DNA of 43,075 nucleotides from Balneolales bacterium (GCA_020832405.1 JAFIET010000024.1:1-43075); one strand, 5' to 3'; positions 25,780-35,568 are shown, counted from the first letter of the stretch. Notes: generated by a model from the letters alone, not told the origin. Numbers and translations: made by a program.

Positions 25780-27135
25780 TTAGTTGCCGTAGCCCGGGTT
25801 CTGGACCAGGTTCGGGTTTACTTCCATTTCGCGCTGCGGGATGGGGTACACGAGCTGAGCAGCATTGAAAGGGATATCGCCTATGCTGCGGCCGGTGCGC
25901 TTGAGGTCGTGGAGCAGGTGCCCTTCGAAGGCGAGCTCTACGCGGCGCTCGGCGAGCACGGCATCAACCGTTACATCGGCGGCGGCGAGCGGTGCAAGAC
26001 CGGCGCGTGTGCGGATGGCGTTCAGGTCGCTGGCCGGGCTGTCGCCGGTTGCAGTACCTGCCCGCAGGTTCGACTCAGCCCGGGTGAGGTAGAGCTCGGC
26101 AAGGCGGATCACCGGGATGTTGGTGAAGGTCTGCCATTTGGCCGAACGGCGCGCGCCGCCGCCGGTGTAGAAGAAATCGGCGCGGGCATCGCCGGCTTCG
26201 TAGCGGGCGAGGTGCTGGTCGAGGATGTCGATATCGCCGCGGCCGTTGAAATCGGATGAGGCGTAGAACAGGTTCAGCTCGTTGGTGCCGTCCTGAGGGG
26301 TTACGACCATGCCGTACACGGTTTCTGCTACGTTGCCGTCGTTGTTGAAGGCGCCGGCGAAGGTTGGCATGAGGCTGTAGCGGCCTGAGCCGATTACGCG
26401 GGTGGCTTCGGTTGCGGCCTGTGCGTATTCGCCGCGCATGAAGTGCACGCGGGCCAGAAATGCGCTGGCAACGAAGGTGTTGGCGAATACGCCGTTGGCT
26501 TCGGGCAGGTTGTTTTTGGCGAAGGTGAGGTCGGCAATTACGGCCTGATACACTTCTTCAACCGTAGCACGGGGCAGGAAGCTGGATTCGTCGATACCGC
26601 GGGTCGGGGTGAGTACAATGGGCACGCCCGGGTTTTGGGTCGGGTTGCCGTCGTTGTAGGCTTTCGCAAAAACCCGCACGAGTTCGAAGTGCGCTGCTGC
26701 GCGCAGGAAGCGCGATTCAGCTTCTACGCGCACGCGATCCTGCTCATCGAGGATGTCGAGGGCGCTGAGCACGTTGTTTACCCGGTTGATGGTGTTGTAG
26801 GAGCCAACCCAGACCGACTGCGTGTAGCTGTTGTCGGCTGAGATGACTTTATCGAACACCTCACGCGGCTGGAAGAAGGTGCCGGTCCAGGCGATGTCGC
26901 CGGCATCGGCGAGCAGGTCGGGCAGCATCATGTAGCGGCCGCCGTATTGCGAGCCGGTCCGGTGCTGCGAGTAGGCACCAACAAGGGCAGCCTGCACATT
27001 ACCGGGGGTGCTGAGGGCATCTGATTCATCAATAGATTGCTGCGGATCTACATCGAGCAGCGAATCGCAGGAGATCATCAAAAAGCCCGCCAATAGCACA
27101 GCAAGGGTAAGTATTGAAAATTTCGTGTTTTTCAT
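25780..27135 (-). CDS. SusD/RagB-family nutrient-binding outer-membrane lipoprotein (pair 1)
   Basis: From the chosen start, MKNTKFSILTLAVLLAGFLMISC gives a signal-peptidase-II lipobox with Cys23; the frame could start 9 codons earlier at 27162, but this start gives the clean lipoprotein signal. The mature protein has the SusD/RagB plan: N-terminal LLDVDPQQSIDESDALSTPGNVQAALVGAY, TPR-like helices including VEAESRFLRAAAHFELVRVF, and the C-terminal RLAELYLTRAE ... ILAERRVELAFEGHLLHDLKR typical of the family. It caps the SusC channel from the outside and delivers substrate. It follows its SusC partner by 27 bases on the same strand. No substrate can be read from the sequence. Confidence 0.93.
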   Translation of the reverse strand: MKNTKFSILTLAVLLAGFLMISCDSLLDVDPQQSIDESDALSTPGNVQAALVGAYSQHRTGSQYGGRYMMLPDLLADAGDIAWTGTFFQPREVFDKVISADNSYTQSVWVGSYNTINRVNNVLSALDILDEQDRVRVEAESRFLRAAAHFELVRVFAKAYNDGNPTQNPGVPIVLTPTRGIDESSFLPRATVEEVYQAVIADLTFAKNNLPEANGVFANTFVASAFLARVHFMRGEYAQAATEATRVIGSGRYSLMPTFAGAFNNDGNVAETVYGMVVTPQDGTNELNLFYASSDFNGRGDIDILDQHLARYEAGDARADFFYTGGGARRSAKWQTFTNIPVIRLAELYLTRAESNLRAGTATGDSPASDLNAIRTRAGLAPLAAADVTVDAVLAERRVELAFEGHLLHDLKRTGRSIGDIPFNAAQLVYPIPQREMEVNPNLVQNPGYGN

Positions 27136-27162
27136 AGTGTGAAATACTTTTTGGATGGGCAT

Positions 27163-30100
27163 TTAGAAACCGATATCGATCCCGAAGGTGAAAGAGCGGG
27201 CCTGTGGGGCTGAGTAGAACTCGGTACCCTGGCTGATGTTACCGGCGAGGAAGTCGGTGTTCACTTCAGGATCCCATCCGGGATATTTGGTGAAGGTGAG
27301 CAGGTTCACCCCGGTGAAATATACGCGCATGCGGTCGAGCCCGTAGTTGCTCAGGAAAGCACTCGGCAGGTTGTAGGCAAGCGTCACGTTTTTGAGGCGC
27401 AGGTACGAGCCGTCTTCGATGTAGCGGCTTGAGGGGGCAGTACCGTTGGCACGGAACAGTACCGGGCGCGGAACGTCGGTAACATCGCCCGGCTGACGCC
27501 AGCGCTTGAGCTGATCTTTGGTCTGGTTGTCGTAGAACCAGGCGTTTGCGCTCATGAAACGGCCGCTCGGCATGTACACATCGTTGCCGTACACAAACTG
27601 GAACAGCACGTTCAGCTCAATGCCTTTGTAGAAAAAGTTGTTTCCGAAACCGCCAATGAAATCAGGGTTAGGGTCGCCAACAATTACTTCTGTAGCGTTT
27701 GCCGGGTTGGTCGTGGTTTCGCGCGGGTTGTCGCCGCTGTTTACGAAGTAGAGGGCACTGCCGGTTTCCGGATCAACGCCGGCGTATTCGCGGGTGAAGA
27801 ACACCCCTATCGGCTGACCTTCAATAGCGCGGTTGATGAAGCCGGCTGTAATTACCTGACCGTCGAGGTCGGTAATTTTGTTGTTGTTGGTCGTGAAGTT
27901 GAAGTTCGAGGTCCACTGAAGTTCACCGGTTAGGTTGAAGGTGTTCACGGTGAATTCAAAGCCTCTGTTTTCCAGTTTACCAACGTTACGCAGCTGCGAG
28001 GTGAAACCGGTTGTGGCAGGCACGTTCACGTTCAGGAGCAGGTCGCGGGTATTTTTGACGTAATAATCGGCTTCAACGCGGATACGGTTGCCGAGGATGC
28101 CGAAATCGATACCGAGATCAAATTGCGCAGTTTGCTCCCAGCGCAGATCCGGGTTGGGCGACTGCGACGGGTTAATGCCTGAGAAACCGGCGTAGGAGGT
28201 GCCGCTGAAGAGTCCGCGGGAGGCGAAGTTGCCGATGGCCGCGTTACCGGTGATGCCGTAGCTTGCCCGCAGCTTGAGCAGGTCGAAGTAGGTGGCATTG
28301 CGCATGAAAGATTCTTCAGAAATAATCCAGCCTACAGAAGCGGCGGGGAAAAACCCGTAGCGGTTGTCAACTCCGAAACGGGAGGAACCATCCACACGGC
28401 CGCTCAGAGAGAGCAGGTATTTTTCGTCGTACTTGTAGTTAAGGCGAGAGAAATAGGATATGAAGGAGTAATCCGAGCCGGAAGAACTTCCTCCGATAAT
28501 TTCAGCGGCACTTGCGATGCGACGGAAGTTATCGTTGGGGAAACCGCGGCCTTCTACGAATGAACGGGTATCGGTAACGCGCTGAGCACTGAAACCGCCC
28601 ACAACTTCAAGATCATGCACATCCTGAAAGGTGTTCTGATAGGTAGCGAAGGTTTGGGAAGTCCAGTTTTGAATCTGAACCCAGCGGCTGAAGCCAAGGC
28701 CCTGCCCTTCGTTACCGCCTACACCGCGTGCGGTGAGGGCGCCGTAGTACTGATCTTCATTCTGCGTGAGCAGGTCGATGCCGTACTCGGTACGGATATT
28801 CAGGTTCGGAGAAACGCGGAAATCGCCGTAAGCCCCGCCGATGGTGCGGAAAACGGTGGTTACGTAGTCGGCGTAGTCGCGGTGGAGCAGTCCGTTGTAG
28901 TACTCGGTGAAATCGCCGCTGAGGATGGGGGTACAGCCGGGGATGGTTTCCTCATTTTCGTCGAAGCAGGTGCGGGGGTCGAAAATGGGGGTAACCGGAG
29001 GCTGTGCAACCAGCTGCATAGGTGTGGCGAAGGCATTATCAGAAGAAAGCCGGTTCATCACGCTGCGGTTGGTGCTCAGGTTCATACCGATCAGGAAGCG
29101 GTCGTTTACGGTATGGTCGAGGTTGATGCGGGCGCCGATACGCTCGAAATCGTTATTAATAAGGATACCGGTTTCGTCGGAGTAGCTGCCGCTCACGAAG
29201 AAACGGGTGCGGTCGTTACCACCCCGTGCAGAGAGCTCATGGCGGAACATGCCGGCACTTTGGAAAGCTTCTTTCTCCCAGTTGGTATCAACCACGCCAT
29301 CGCGCCATCCCCAGCTGCCGTCGGCAAACTGACGAAACTCGCCGGCGGAAAGCCATTCCATATCTTCATAGAAAAGACCAAGCCAAACTTCCGGGTCAAC
29401 GCCGTCGTCGATAGCGCGGTTTCTTGCGGCTTCTTCATACAGCTCAAAAAATTCAGCGGTGTTAAGGAAACCGCGCTGATTGGTCGGCTCGCTGATGCCC
29501 GCCTGAAAGCTGTAGCTGAACTGCGTACGGCCTTCCCGGCCACGCTTGGTGGTAATCAGAATTACGCCGTTGGATGCACGTGAGCCGTAAATGGCTGCTG
29601 CAGAAGCATCTCTGAGGATCTCGATGGATTCGATGTCGTTCTGATTGATATCCGAAAGCGGGTTGGTTGCCGATGCATTGGCCGAAAGGTCATCCATCGT
29701 TACCGGGATACCGTCGATAACATAAAGCGGCTGATTGCCGCCTGTTACCGAAGAACCGCCGCGAATACGTACCTGTGTTGCGCCGCCGAGCTTGCCGGTT
29801 TCACGCTCGATAAATATACCGGCAACACGGCCCTGTATTGCTGATTCGAGGGTATTAACGGGGGTGTTTTGAATCATTTCACCGCTTACCGTAGCAATGG
29901 AGCCGGTTACATCCCGAAGGGAACGGGTACCGAAGCCAACTACAACAACCTGATCGAGGTCAACGCGGTCGAGCACAAGGCTGAAATTGCGGCTGACATT
30001 GCTGTCAGTGATGGTTACTTCAGTGGTTTGGGTGCGGTAGCCGATGTAGGTTACCACGAGCGAATAGGTGCCGGGACTGAGCGGTATTTCATAGCGGCCT

Positions 30101-30276
30101 TCAAGGTCGGTAGTAGCACCGCCGGATAACTCCGTTACAAAAATATTGACACCAATGAGGGCTTCGCCGCTTCTTGAGTCTGTTACCGTACCACTAAGGG
30201 TATAGGTTTGCGCAAAGGCAGAACCGGATAACAAACAAAAAAGCATGAGCCCAAGCAGAATGACTCTGTGCATCAT
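27163..30276 (-). CDS. SusC/RagA-family TonB-linked outer-membrane protein (pair 1)
   Basis: A 1037-residue outer-membrane transporter. Signal peptide MMHRVILLGLMLFCLLSGSAFAQ; carboxypeptidase D regulatory-like N-terminal domain (~24-110, YTLSGTVTDSRSGEALIGVN); TonB plug (~115-235, VVVGFGTRSLRDVTGSIATV, then VRIRGGSSVTGGNQPLYVIDGIP and the end motif YGSRASNGVILITTKRG); then the beta-barrel to the terminal aromatic RSFTFGIDIGF. No STN/FecR-interacting domain precedes the plug, so direct anti-sigma signalling is not suggested. It imports large substrates with its SusD partner just downstream. It is divergent from SusC pair 2 across a 0.9-kb gap. Confidence 0.95.
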   Translation of the reverse strand: MMHRVILLGLMLFCLLSGSAFAQTYTLSGTVTDSRSGEALIGVNIFVTELSGGATTDLEGRYEIPLSPGTYSLVVTYIGYRTQTTEVTITDSNVSRNFSLVLDRVDLDQVVVVGFGTRSLRDVTGSIATVSGEMIQNTPVNTLESAIQGRVAGIFIERETGKLGGATQVRIRGGSSVTGGNQPLYVIDGIPVTMDDLSANASATNPLSDINQNDIESIEILRDASAAAIYGSRASNGVILITTKRGREGRTQFSYSFQAGISEPTNQRGFLNTAEFFELYEEAARNRAIDDGVDPEVWLGLFYEDMEWLSAGEFRQFADGSWGWRDGVVDTNWEKEAFQSAGMFRHELSARGGNDRTRFFVSGSYSDETGILINNDFERIGARINLDHTVNDRFLIGMNLSTNRSVMNRLSSDNAFATPMQLVAQPPVTPIFDPRTCFDENEETIPGCTPILSGDFTEYYNGLLHRDYADYVTTVFRTIGGAYGDFRVSPNLNIRTEYGIDLLTQNEDQYYGALTARGVGGNEGQGLGFSRWVQIQNWTSQTFATYQNTFQDVHDLEVVGGFSAQRVTDTRSFVEGRGFPNDNFRRIASAAEIIGGSSSGSDYSFISYFSRLNYKYDEKYLLSLSGRVDGSSRFGVDNRYGFFPAASVGWIISEESFMRNATYFDLLKLRASYGITGNAAIGNFASRGLFSGTSYAGFSGINPSQSPNPDLRWEQTAQFDLGIDFGILGNRIRVEADYYVKNTRDLLLNVNVPATTGFTSQLRNVGKLENRGFEFTVNTFNLTGELQWTSNFNFTTNNNKITDLDGQVITAGFINRAIEGQPIGVFFTREYAGVDPETGSALYFVNSGDNPRETTTNPANATEVIVGDPNPDFIGGFGNNFFYKGIELNVLFQFVYGNDVYMPSGRFMSANAWFYDNQTKDQLKRWRQPGDVTDVPRPVLFRANGTAPSSRYIEDGSYLRLKNVTLAYNLPSAFLSNYGLDRMRVYFTGVNLLTFTKYPGWDPEVNTDFLAGNISQGTEFYSAPQARSFTFGIDIGF

Positions 30277-31213
30277 GTTTGAAGTTTAGTTAGGTTAAGT
30301 AGAAAATGTGCGGTTGCTTACAAAGCAATACACGGGTATTTGAAGCCTAACAACCCTTATATCATCAATAAATAAGGCTATAGTTGAGTTGACAGGAATT
30401 AATTTATGAGTTTACAAATACAAGAAGGTATATGCAAATCTAAATATTCAGAAATCACAAAAGTGTAAAATATCATGGAAGCGCTACCAGGCATATCGGC
30501 TGTTAACATAGTGTTTTGTCTGAATATTTTATAAATCCAAAACTATTAAACAAACCTGTAGTTAAGATGATACGAGAAAAGTTTACGCTATTATTTTAGT
30601 TGACGTAAATGAGAGTTGAGTATTTACGTTTAAAGACAATGCACTCTGTATTCTTTGCCGGCACATTACTTTTTAGCACAATGTCGGGCTTACATGAAGT
30701 TACGTTTGTTTAGTTTATCAACTACAGCTGATGCTCTCCGGCTCAATGAAGGATGTATTTTAAGCATGTAAATAAAAACGGTACATAATCAAGTGTATCA
30801 TTTTTGTTATGAAAAATTTATATGGCAAGAAGAAAATAAATTGAATCGGGATTGCGGAAATTGTCTGTAGTCTGAGTTTAATCAAATTTACAACAATGAT
30901 TTATAAGAGCATACTCTTAAATAGTTATTAATTTGTATAAGCAAACAACGGGTTGTTGTAGCCTGGTTGCTGCATTATTTTGGCAGATCATTTGGTTAAC
31001 TGTATGAATCATAGGTGGTTGTGTTTAAAATAAATGCATTTACATGGTTTATGATTGTCGTTTTTAATACCATGTATTTTGCGGCATAAGTCGTTATTTA
31101 TAAATTACTAAGGGGTTTATTTTTTTCCTTCATACCTGGTTTCTTTCATTTGATATGCTTAAAAATTAGATTGATGATTCGAAAAACATCCATCAATCAA
31201 GAGGTCATACAGT
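30277..31213. other. 937-base A+T-rich divergent control region between two SusCD pairs
   Basis: No protein-like frame is visible. The stretch must carry the promoters of both SusCD pairs. Small symmetric elements are ACGTAAAT (30603-30610) with ATTTACGT (30622-30629), an 8-bp inverted repeat with an 11-base spacer that could bind a dimeric regulator, and a stem GATTGATG (31169-31176) with CATCAATC (31191-31198) directly before the SusC-2 Shine-Dalgarno site. No regulator gene lies nearby. Confidence 0.6.
31201..31205 (+). promoter_or_regulatory. Ribosome binding site of SusC pair 2
   Basis: GAGGT lies 8 bases before the ATG at 31214 and immediately 3' of an 8-bp stem (31169-31198). It supports this start over the out-of-frame alternatives. 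Confidence 0.5.
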
Positions 31214-34099
31214 ATGCTAAAGAAGATACTTACGCTAACGGCTTCTGTGGTTGTATTCTGCCTATTAAGTGCGGGCAGCATGCAGGCACAGACCGGGACG
31301 CTCTCTGGTACAGTGACCGATGCAACAACGGGTGAAGAACTCATTGGAGCTACGGTTTTACTTACAGAATTAGGACGAGGTGCACCAACTAACTTAAGTG
31401 GTGTGTACCGTGTAGATAACATCCCTGTCGGTACCTATCAGGTTCGGTTTTCATTTGTTGGTTATCGCTCGATTACAACAGAAATAACCATCTCAGCAGG
31501 GGAAAATACATATAACGCTACGCTGCGGGCCGATGCTACGGGCCGCGAAGAAGTTGTGGTAACTGGTATCGCGTCACGCACATCAAGGGAAATCTCTGAA
31601 GTGGCTGTGTCGCGTATTGATGCAACACAATTCACCGATAATGTTTCCTTTCAGGATCTTTCCCAGCTTGTCGGCGGCCGTGTTGCCGGTGTAGGCGTTC
31701 AGCCTTCAGGTGGTACCGTAGGTTCCGGGGTACGTTTTAATGTACGTGCCGGCGGCGGACTCGGAGGGCAGGGTCAGCCTTTAATTTTTATCGATGGTAT
31801 CCGCATCGATAACTCTGAAATCGCAGGGCCCGGCCGTGGCGGTCAGGGCGTGGGAACACTTGCCGACCTTAATATGGACGAGGTCGCTTCCATCGATATT
31901 CTTAAAGGTCCGGCTGCAGCAGCACTTTACGGAACAAGCGGCTCCAACGGCGTAGTACTGATAACGACCAAACGGGGTCAGGCACTTGGCGATCAGGGTG
32001 GCCTTAGTGTGAATGTTCGCACAACGCGCGGTGTGAGTGATTTCGCCCGCGAAAGTCAGACCAGTGCTTTCCTTTCTGAGCAAAGCATAAATGATGTGTT
32101 CCGTACCGGTTTGCTCGAGCATTACAACATTAATGCACAGGGTGGTTCTGAATTCATCCGCTTTTACACTTCCTACGACCAGCGTCTGGAAGAAGGGATC
32201 CTGCCCCGTAACTACATGGATCGCCAAAGCTTCCGTGCCAACTTCGATGCCTTCCCCCGTGAAGACCTCACCATTGGCGTAAGCGCCGGCTTCACCATGA
32301 ATGAAATTGCCCTGCCGGATAACGACAACAACGTAATCGGCTACCTCGGCAACGTAATTCTGGCACCGGGCGGCGACGACGGCACCTTCGGCTTCACCGC
32401 TGAAGAAGCCATCAACGCGATCGAAGACATTACCCGTCAGAACCGTTTCCTCGGTTCGGTGAACCTTCAGTACCGCCCGATTGAGAACCTGGAGCTGAAT
32501 GCTCAGGTCGGATTCGACGGCTCAAGCCTGCGCCGCGATGAAACCATCCCTCCCGGTTTCTTTGTAACGGGCCCCGGTACTGCCGGTCAGCGCTACATTC
32601 TGAATCGCACCAATGAGCAGTTTACTTACGACATTAATGCGCGCTACAGCTACGACATAGTTGACGGCTTGAGTGCTTCAAGCGTGGTTGGTGCACAGCT
32701 CTTTGAGCGTACCCTTCGCCAGAGCTTCAATCAGAAGCGCGGTTTTGCTTCAGCACTGATTTCCAACATTGGTGCCGGTGATGATTTCATTGATGCCAAC
32801 GAAGGTTTCCTGAATAACCGTGAAGCCGGTATTTTCTTCGAGCAAAATTTCAACTACCGCAATCAGTACATGCTGAGCGTGGGTGGCCGTCAGGATTTTG
32901 CCGCTTCTATCGGTGATGAAGCGCCGAATATTTTCTATCCGAAGGCGAGCTTCGCGGTCCGTCTGGATAACATCCTCGACCTGCCTTCCTACATCGATTT
33001 CCTCAAGCTACGCGCTGCCTACGGTGAAACAGGCCAGCTGCCCGGCTTCAACGACGGTGCAGAGCGCCTCTGGGCCGGAGCCAACTCCGCTTACGGAACC
33101 GGTGGTATTATCAGCTTTGTGGGTAATCCGGAAATTAAGCCGGAGCGCATTCGTGAGCTTGAGCTTGGTGTAGAAGCAGACTTCCTCGGCCGTTTTGGGC
33201 TGGATCTGACCTACTATCAGCTTTGGGCACAGGATTCCATCATTGATTTCCGTCGTGCTTCATCAACCGGGGTAATTAACCTGGTGCCTTTTAACGTAGG
33301 TGGTGTTGAAGGTCATGGTCTGGAAGCAACGCTGAGCATCAACGCTTATGAAAGCCGTGAATTCGGTCTCGATTTCGATATTGCCTATGCCTACCAGCGC
33401 TCTGAAGTTACCGATCTTGGCGGCGCACAGCCGATCTTTGACGGCTTCAGTGTACAGGTGCTGGCTGAAGGCATCGAGCGCTCGGCTTTCTTTGTACAGC
33501 GCGTAAACGGTGCCCTCTTTAATGACGCCGGCGTTTTCGTAGGCGTAGATGCTGAAACGGATCGCTCAGAAGTGGGAAGCCCGTTTCCGAAGCACACCGG
33601 TTCTTTTGCTATGAACCTGCGTGCTTTCCGCAACCTGAATATTTATGCTCTGGTTGACTGGGCGGCTGATCTGTACATCTACAACAACACCCGGGAATTT
33701 GCCATTTCTTTTGGCAACGACCGCGAATTTAGCGAACTGAATGCCCGTTTTGCTGATCTTACGCCTGGTACGGAAGAGTACATCGATGTAGCCAATCGCC
33801 TTGCGCGCCTGAACACCGCTTTCCCTTACAACCAGATTGAGCGGGCTGACTGGCTGAAGCTTCGTGAAGTTTCCGTAAGCTACAGCTTTAACGAGCTGCT
33901 TCGCCGCACCGATGCCGGTAACTACATCAATAGCTTGTCTGTTTCAGCCGGCGGCCGCAACCTGCTTACAAGCACCCTGTACAGCGGTCTCGATCCGGAA
34001 GTGAACTTCGACGGCGCAAGAAGCCTGATACGTGGTCAGGATTTCCTGACGATGCCTCCGGCACGTCAGTTCTTTTTCACGGTATCACTCGGATTTTAA
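31214..34099 (+). CDS. SusC/RagA-family TonB-linked outer-membrane protein (pair 2)
   Basis: A 961-residue transporter. Signal peptide MLKKILTLTASVVVFCLLSA...MQAQ; carboxypeptidase D regulatory-like domain (~26-110, GTLSGTVTDATTGEELIGA); TonB plug (~115-260) with EEVVVTGIASRTSREISEVAV, VRAGGGLGGQGQPLIFIDGI and LYGTSGSNGVVLITTKRG; barrel to the terminal ARQFFFTVSLGF. It is ~75 residues shorter than SusC pair 1 and clearly divergent from it in the barrel, so the two are not a recent duplication and probably take different substrates. Its SusD partner starts 18 bases after the stop. Confidence 0.94.
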   Translation: MLKKILTLTASVVVFCLLSAGSMQAQTGTLSGTVTDATTGEELIGATVLLTELGRGAPTNLSGVYRVDNIPVGTYQVRFSFVGYRSITTEITISAGENTYNATLRADATGREEVVVTGIASRTSREISEVAVSRIDATQFTDNVSFQDLSQLVGGRVAGVGVQPSGGTVGSGVRFNVRAGGGLGGQGQPLIFIDGIRIDNSEIAGPGRGGQGVGTLADLNMDEVASIDILKGPAAAALYGTSGSNGVVLITTKRGQALGDQGGLSVNVRTTRGVSDFARESQTSAFLSEQSINDVFRTGLLEHYNINAQGGSEFIRFYTSYDQRLEEGILPRNYMDRQSFRANFDAFPREDLTIGVSAGFTMNEIALPDNDNNVIGYLGNVILAPGGDDGTFGFTAEEAINAIEDITRQNRFLGSVNLQYRPIENLELNAQVGFDGSSLRRDETIPPGFFVTGPGTAGQRYILNRTNEQFTYDINARYSYDIVDGLSASSVVGAQLFERTLRQSFNQKRGFASALISNIGAGDDFIDANEGFLNNREAGIFFEQNFNYRNQYMLSVGGRQDFAASIGDEAPNIFYPKASFAVRLDNILDLPSYIDFLKLRAAYGETGQLPGFNDGAERLWAGANSAYGTGGIISFVGNPEIKPERIRELELGVEADFLGRFGLDLTYYQLWAQDSIIDFRRASSTGVINLVPFNVGGVEGHGLEATLSINAYESREFGLDFDIAYAYQRSEVTDLGGAQPIFDGFSVQVLAEGIERSAFFVQRVNGALFNDAGVFVGVDAETDRSEVGSPFPKHTGSFAMNLRAFRNLNIYALVDWAADLYIYNNTREFAISFGNDREFSELNARFADLTPGTEEYIDVANRLARLNTAFPYNQIERADWLKLREVSVSYSFNELLRRTDAGNYINSLSVSAGGRNLLTSTLYSGLDPEVNFDGARSLIRGQDFLTMPPARQFFFTVSLGF

Positions 34100-34103
34100 T
34101 CAT

Positions 34104-34109
34104 AGGAGA
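34104..34109 (+). promoter_or_regulatory. Ribosome binding site of SusD pair 2
   Basis: AGGAGA lies 8 bases before the ATG at 34118, an unusually clear Shine-Dalgarno for this window. It supports coupled expression with the SusC gene just upstream. Confidence 0.6.
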
Positions 34110-34117
34110 ACCAGAAC

Positions 34118-35458
34118 ATGAGAAAATATTTAATTCCCGGAATCCTGCTTCTGGTAACAAGTTTTATGCTTGCTGCCTGTGAAGACTGGGTTCTGAGTAC
34201 AGAAGAACCAATTGATGTTACCGAGGATGAATTCCTCGACGACCCGGCCGAGATCCCGTTTCTGATTACAGGTGTGGAAGCACGTTTCGCTTTCACCTGG
34301 ACCCGCCTCGGCCTCATTGCCGACCTTACTGCCGATCAGCTTATTTTTGATGAAGTGATGGATCTGGCAACTTTCCCGACCTATCGTGATATCGCGAGCA
34401 ATTTCCGCGGTGTGGGCGATCAGACGGCGTTCAGTAACAACACCATCCGGAATGCCTACAACCCGCTAAACAACTGGCGGCTGCTTTCCGACGATCTGCT
34501 TGAGCGCATCGCACGTATTGAAGGTGAACTGTCTCAGGATGTGTTCGATCGTGCAACCTTTACCGGTAATTTTTACGGAGCACTGGCCCGCTATATGATC
34601 GGCTTTTACTTCGAAGATTTTGCCTGCGGTGAAGATGCCGGTATCGGAACACCTGCTGCCGATTGTATCAGCAGTTTTGGTGCACCAATCGACCGGAGCC
34701 CGGTAATTCGTGCCGCTGATATGGCTGTAACCGAAATACTGCCGCGCCTTGCTGCTGCCGAAGCTGTTGCAACCGAAGAGGAAGTCCGCATCATTAATAC
34801 CATGCGTGCCAGAATGCACCTGTTATTGGGTAACTATGCGGAATCATTCGCAGCAGCCCAAAACGGGATGGAGCCCGGCGATGCACCTTTCCAGAGCCTG
34901 CACAATGTTCAGGCCGCTAACGAGTACTTCTTTGCAGCCGGCGACGGCCGCATTCAGGTAATCCCCGACTACCGCTTTGCGCAGTATATCGAGGATAACC
35001 CCGAAGAAGCTGCCCGTGTGCGCCTGCGTCAGGCCCCTGCAGGCCTCGTGAATGTTGATGAGCCCCGCTTCCAGCAGGATATGTACCCGACTCAGGCTTC
35101 GCCTATGGATTTCCTTACCTGGCAGGAAAATCACCTCATGCTTGCAGAGCTTGCTGCCCTGCACGGCCAAACCGGTGACGGCCTTGCCCTGGTAAATGAA
35201 GTGCGCGACTCGCACGGTATCAGTCCGCTTGCCGGCCCTATTACCGAGCAAATCATCATCGAAGAACGCGACAAAGAACTCTTCCTGATGGGCGTTCGCA
35301 TGTTTGATATGCTGCGTTTTGGCGTCTGGAATGCGGAAGTGCTCGGAACCCCCGGCACAGGCCGTACCGGTCAGCCGGTTGGTGCCTGGAGAGGCATCCC
35401 CATCCAGAACGATGAGCGCAACGACAACCCCTGCATCGCCAACCCCGATGCCTGCTAA
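34118..35458 (+). CDS. SusD/RagB-family outer-membrane lipoprotein (pair 2)
   Basis: MRKYLIPGILLLVTSFMLAAC gives a lipobox with Cys21. The 446-residue protein has the helical SusD-like plan, with ITEQIIIEERDKELFLMGVRMFDMLRFG near the C-terminus matching the family's Arg-(E/D)-x-E-L-(F/A)-x-E-G segment. Compared with pair 1 it is more distant from classical SusD: the N-terminal IDVTEDEFLDDPAEIPFLITGVEARF replaces the usual turn. The C-terminus ends NPCIANPDAC, with two Cys that could form a disulphide. It is followed by two terminators in a row (35481-35508 and 35524-35568). Confidence 0.88.
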   Translation: MRKYLIPGILLLVTSFMLAACEDWVLSTEEPIDVTEDEFLDDPAEIPFLITGVEARFAFTWTRLGLIADLTADQLIFDEVMDLATFPTYRDIASNFRGVGDQTAFSNNTIRNAYNPLNNWRLLSDDLLERIARIEGELSQDVFDRATFTGNFYGALARYMIGFYFEDFACGEDAGIGTPAADCISSFGAPIDRSPVIRAADMAVTEILPRLAAAEAVATEEEVRIINTMRARMHLLLGNYAESFAAAQNGMEPGDAPFQSLHNVQAANEYFFAAGDGRIQVIPDYRFAQYIEDNPEEAARVRLRQAPAGLVNVDEPRFQQDMYPTQASPMDFLTWQENHLMLAELAALHGQTGDGLALVNEVRDSHGISPLAGPITEQIIIEERDKELFLMGVRMFDMLRFGVWNAEVLGTPGTGRTGQPVGAWRGIPIQNDERNDNPCIANPDAC

Positions 35459-35480
35459 GCGCACATACGTGATTTGATAC

Positions 35481-35508
35481 CGGAAGCCCGCCTAAACCCG
35501 GGCTTCCG
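35481..35508 (+). terminator. Hairpin after SusD pair 2
   Basis: A 10-bp perfect stem CGGAAGCCCG (35481-35490) with CGGGCTTCCG (35499-35508) and an 8-nt loop. There is no T run directly after it; a second, stronger hairpin (repeat copy 1) follows 15 bases later. Confidence 0.65.
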
Positions 35509-35523
35509 CATCACACAAAAACA

Positions 35524-35568
35524 AAAAAAGCCGGATGAACCGCAAATGCGCGTTCATCCGGCTTTTTT
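35524..35568. repeat. Dispersed hairpin repeat, copy 1 (bidirectional terminator-like)
   Basis: Arms AAAAAAGCCGGATGAAC (35524-35540) and the exact reverse complement (35552-35568), with the 11-nt middle CGCAAATGCGC that can itself pair CGCA/TGCG. It has A-run and T-run ends, so it is a terminator in both directions. Copies 2 and 3 lie at 36119-36163 and 36611-36655. Confidence 0.9.

Noticed and set aside
28615-29583. 322-codon plus-strand frame opposite SusC pair 1
   Set aside because: Opposite strand of a well-supported TonB-linked receptor; no signal or domain of its own.
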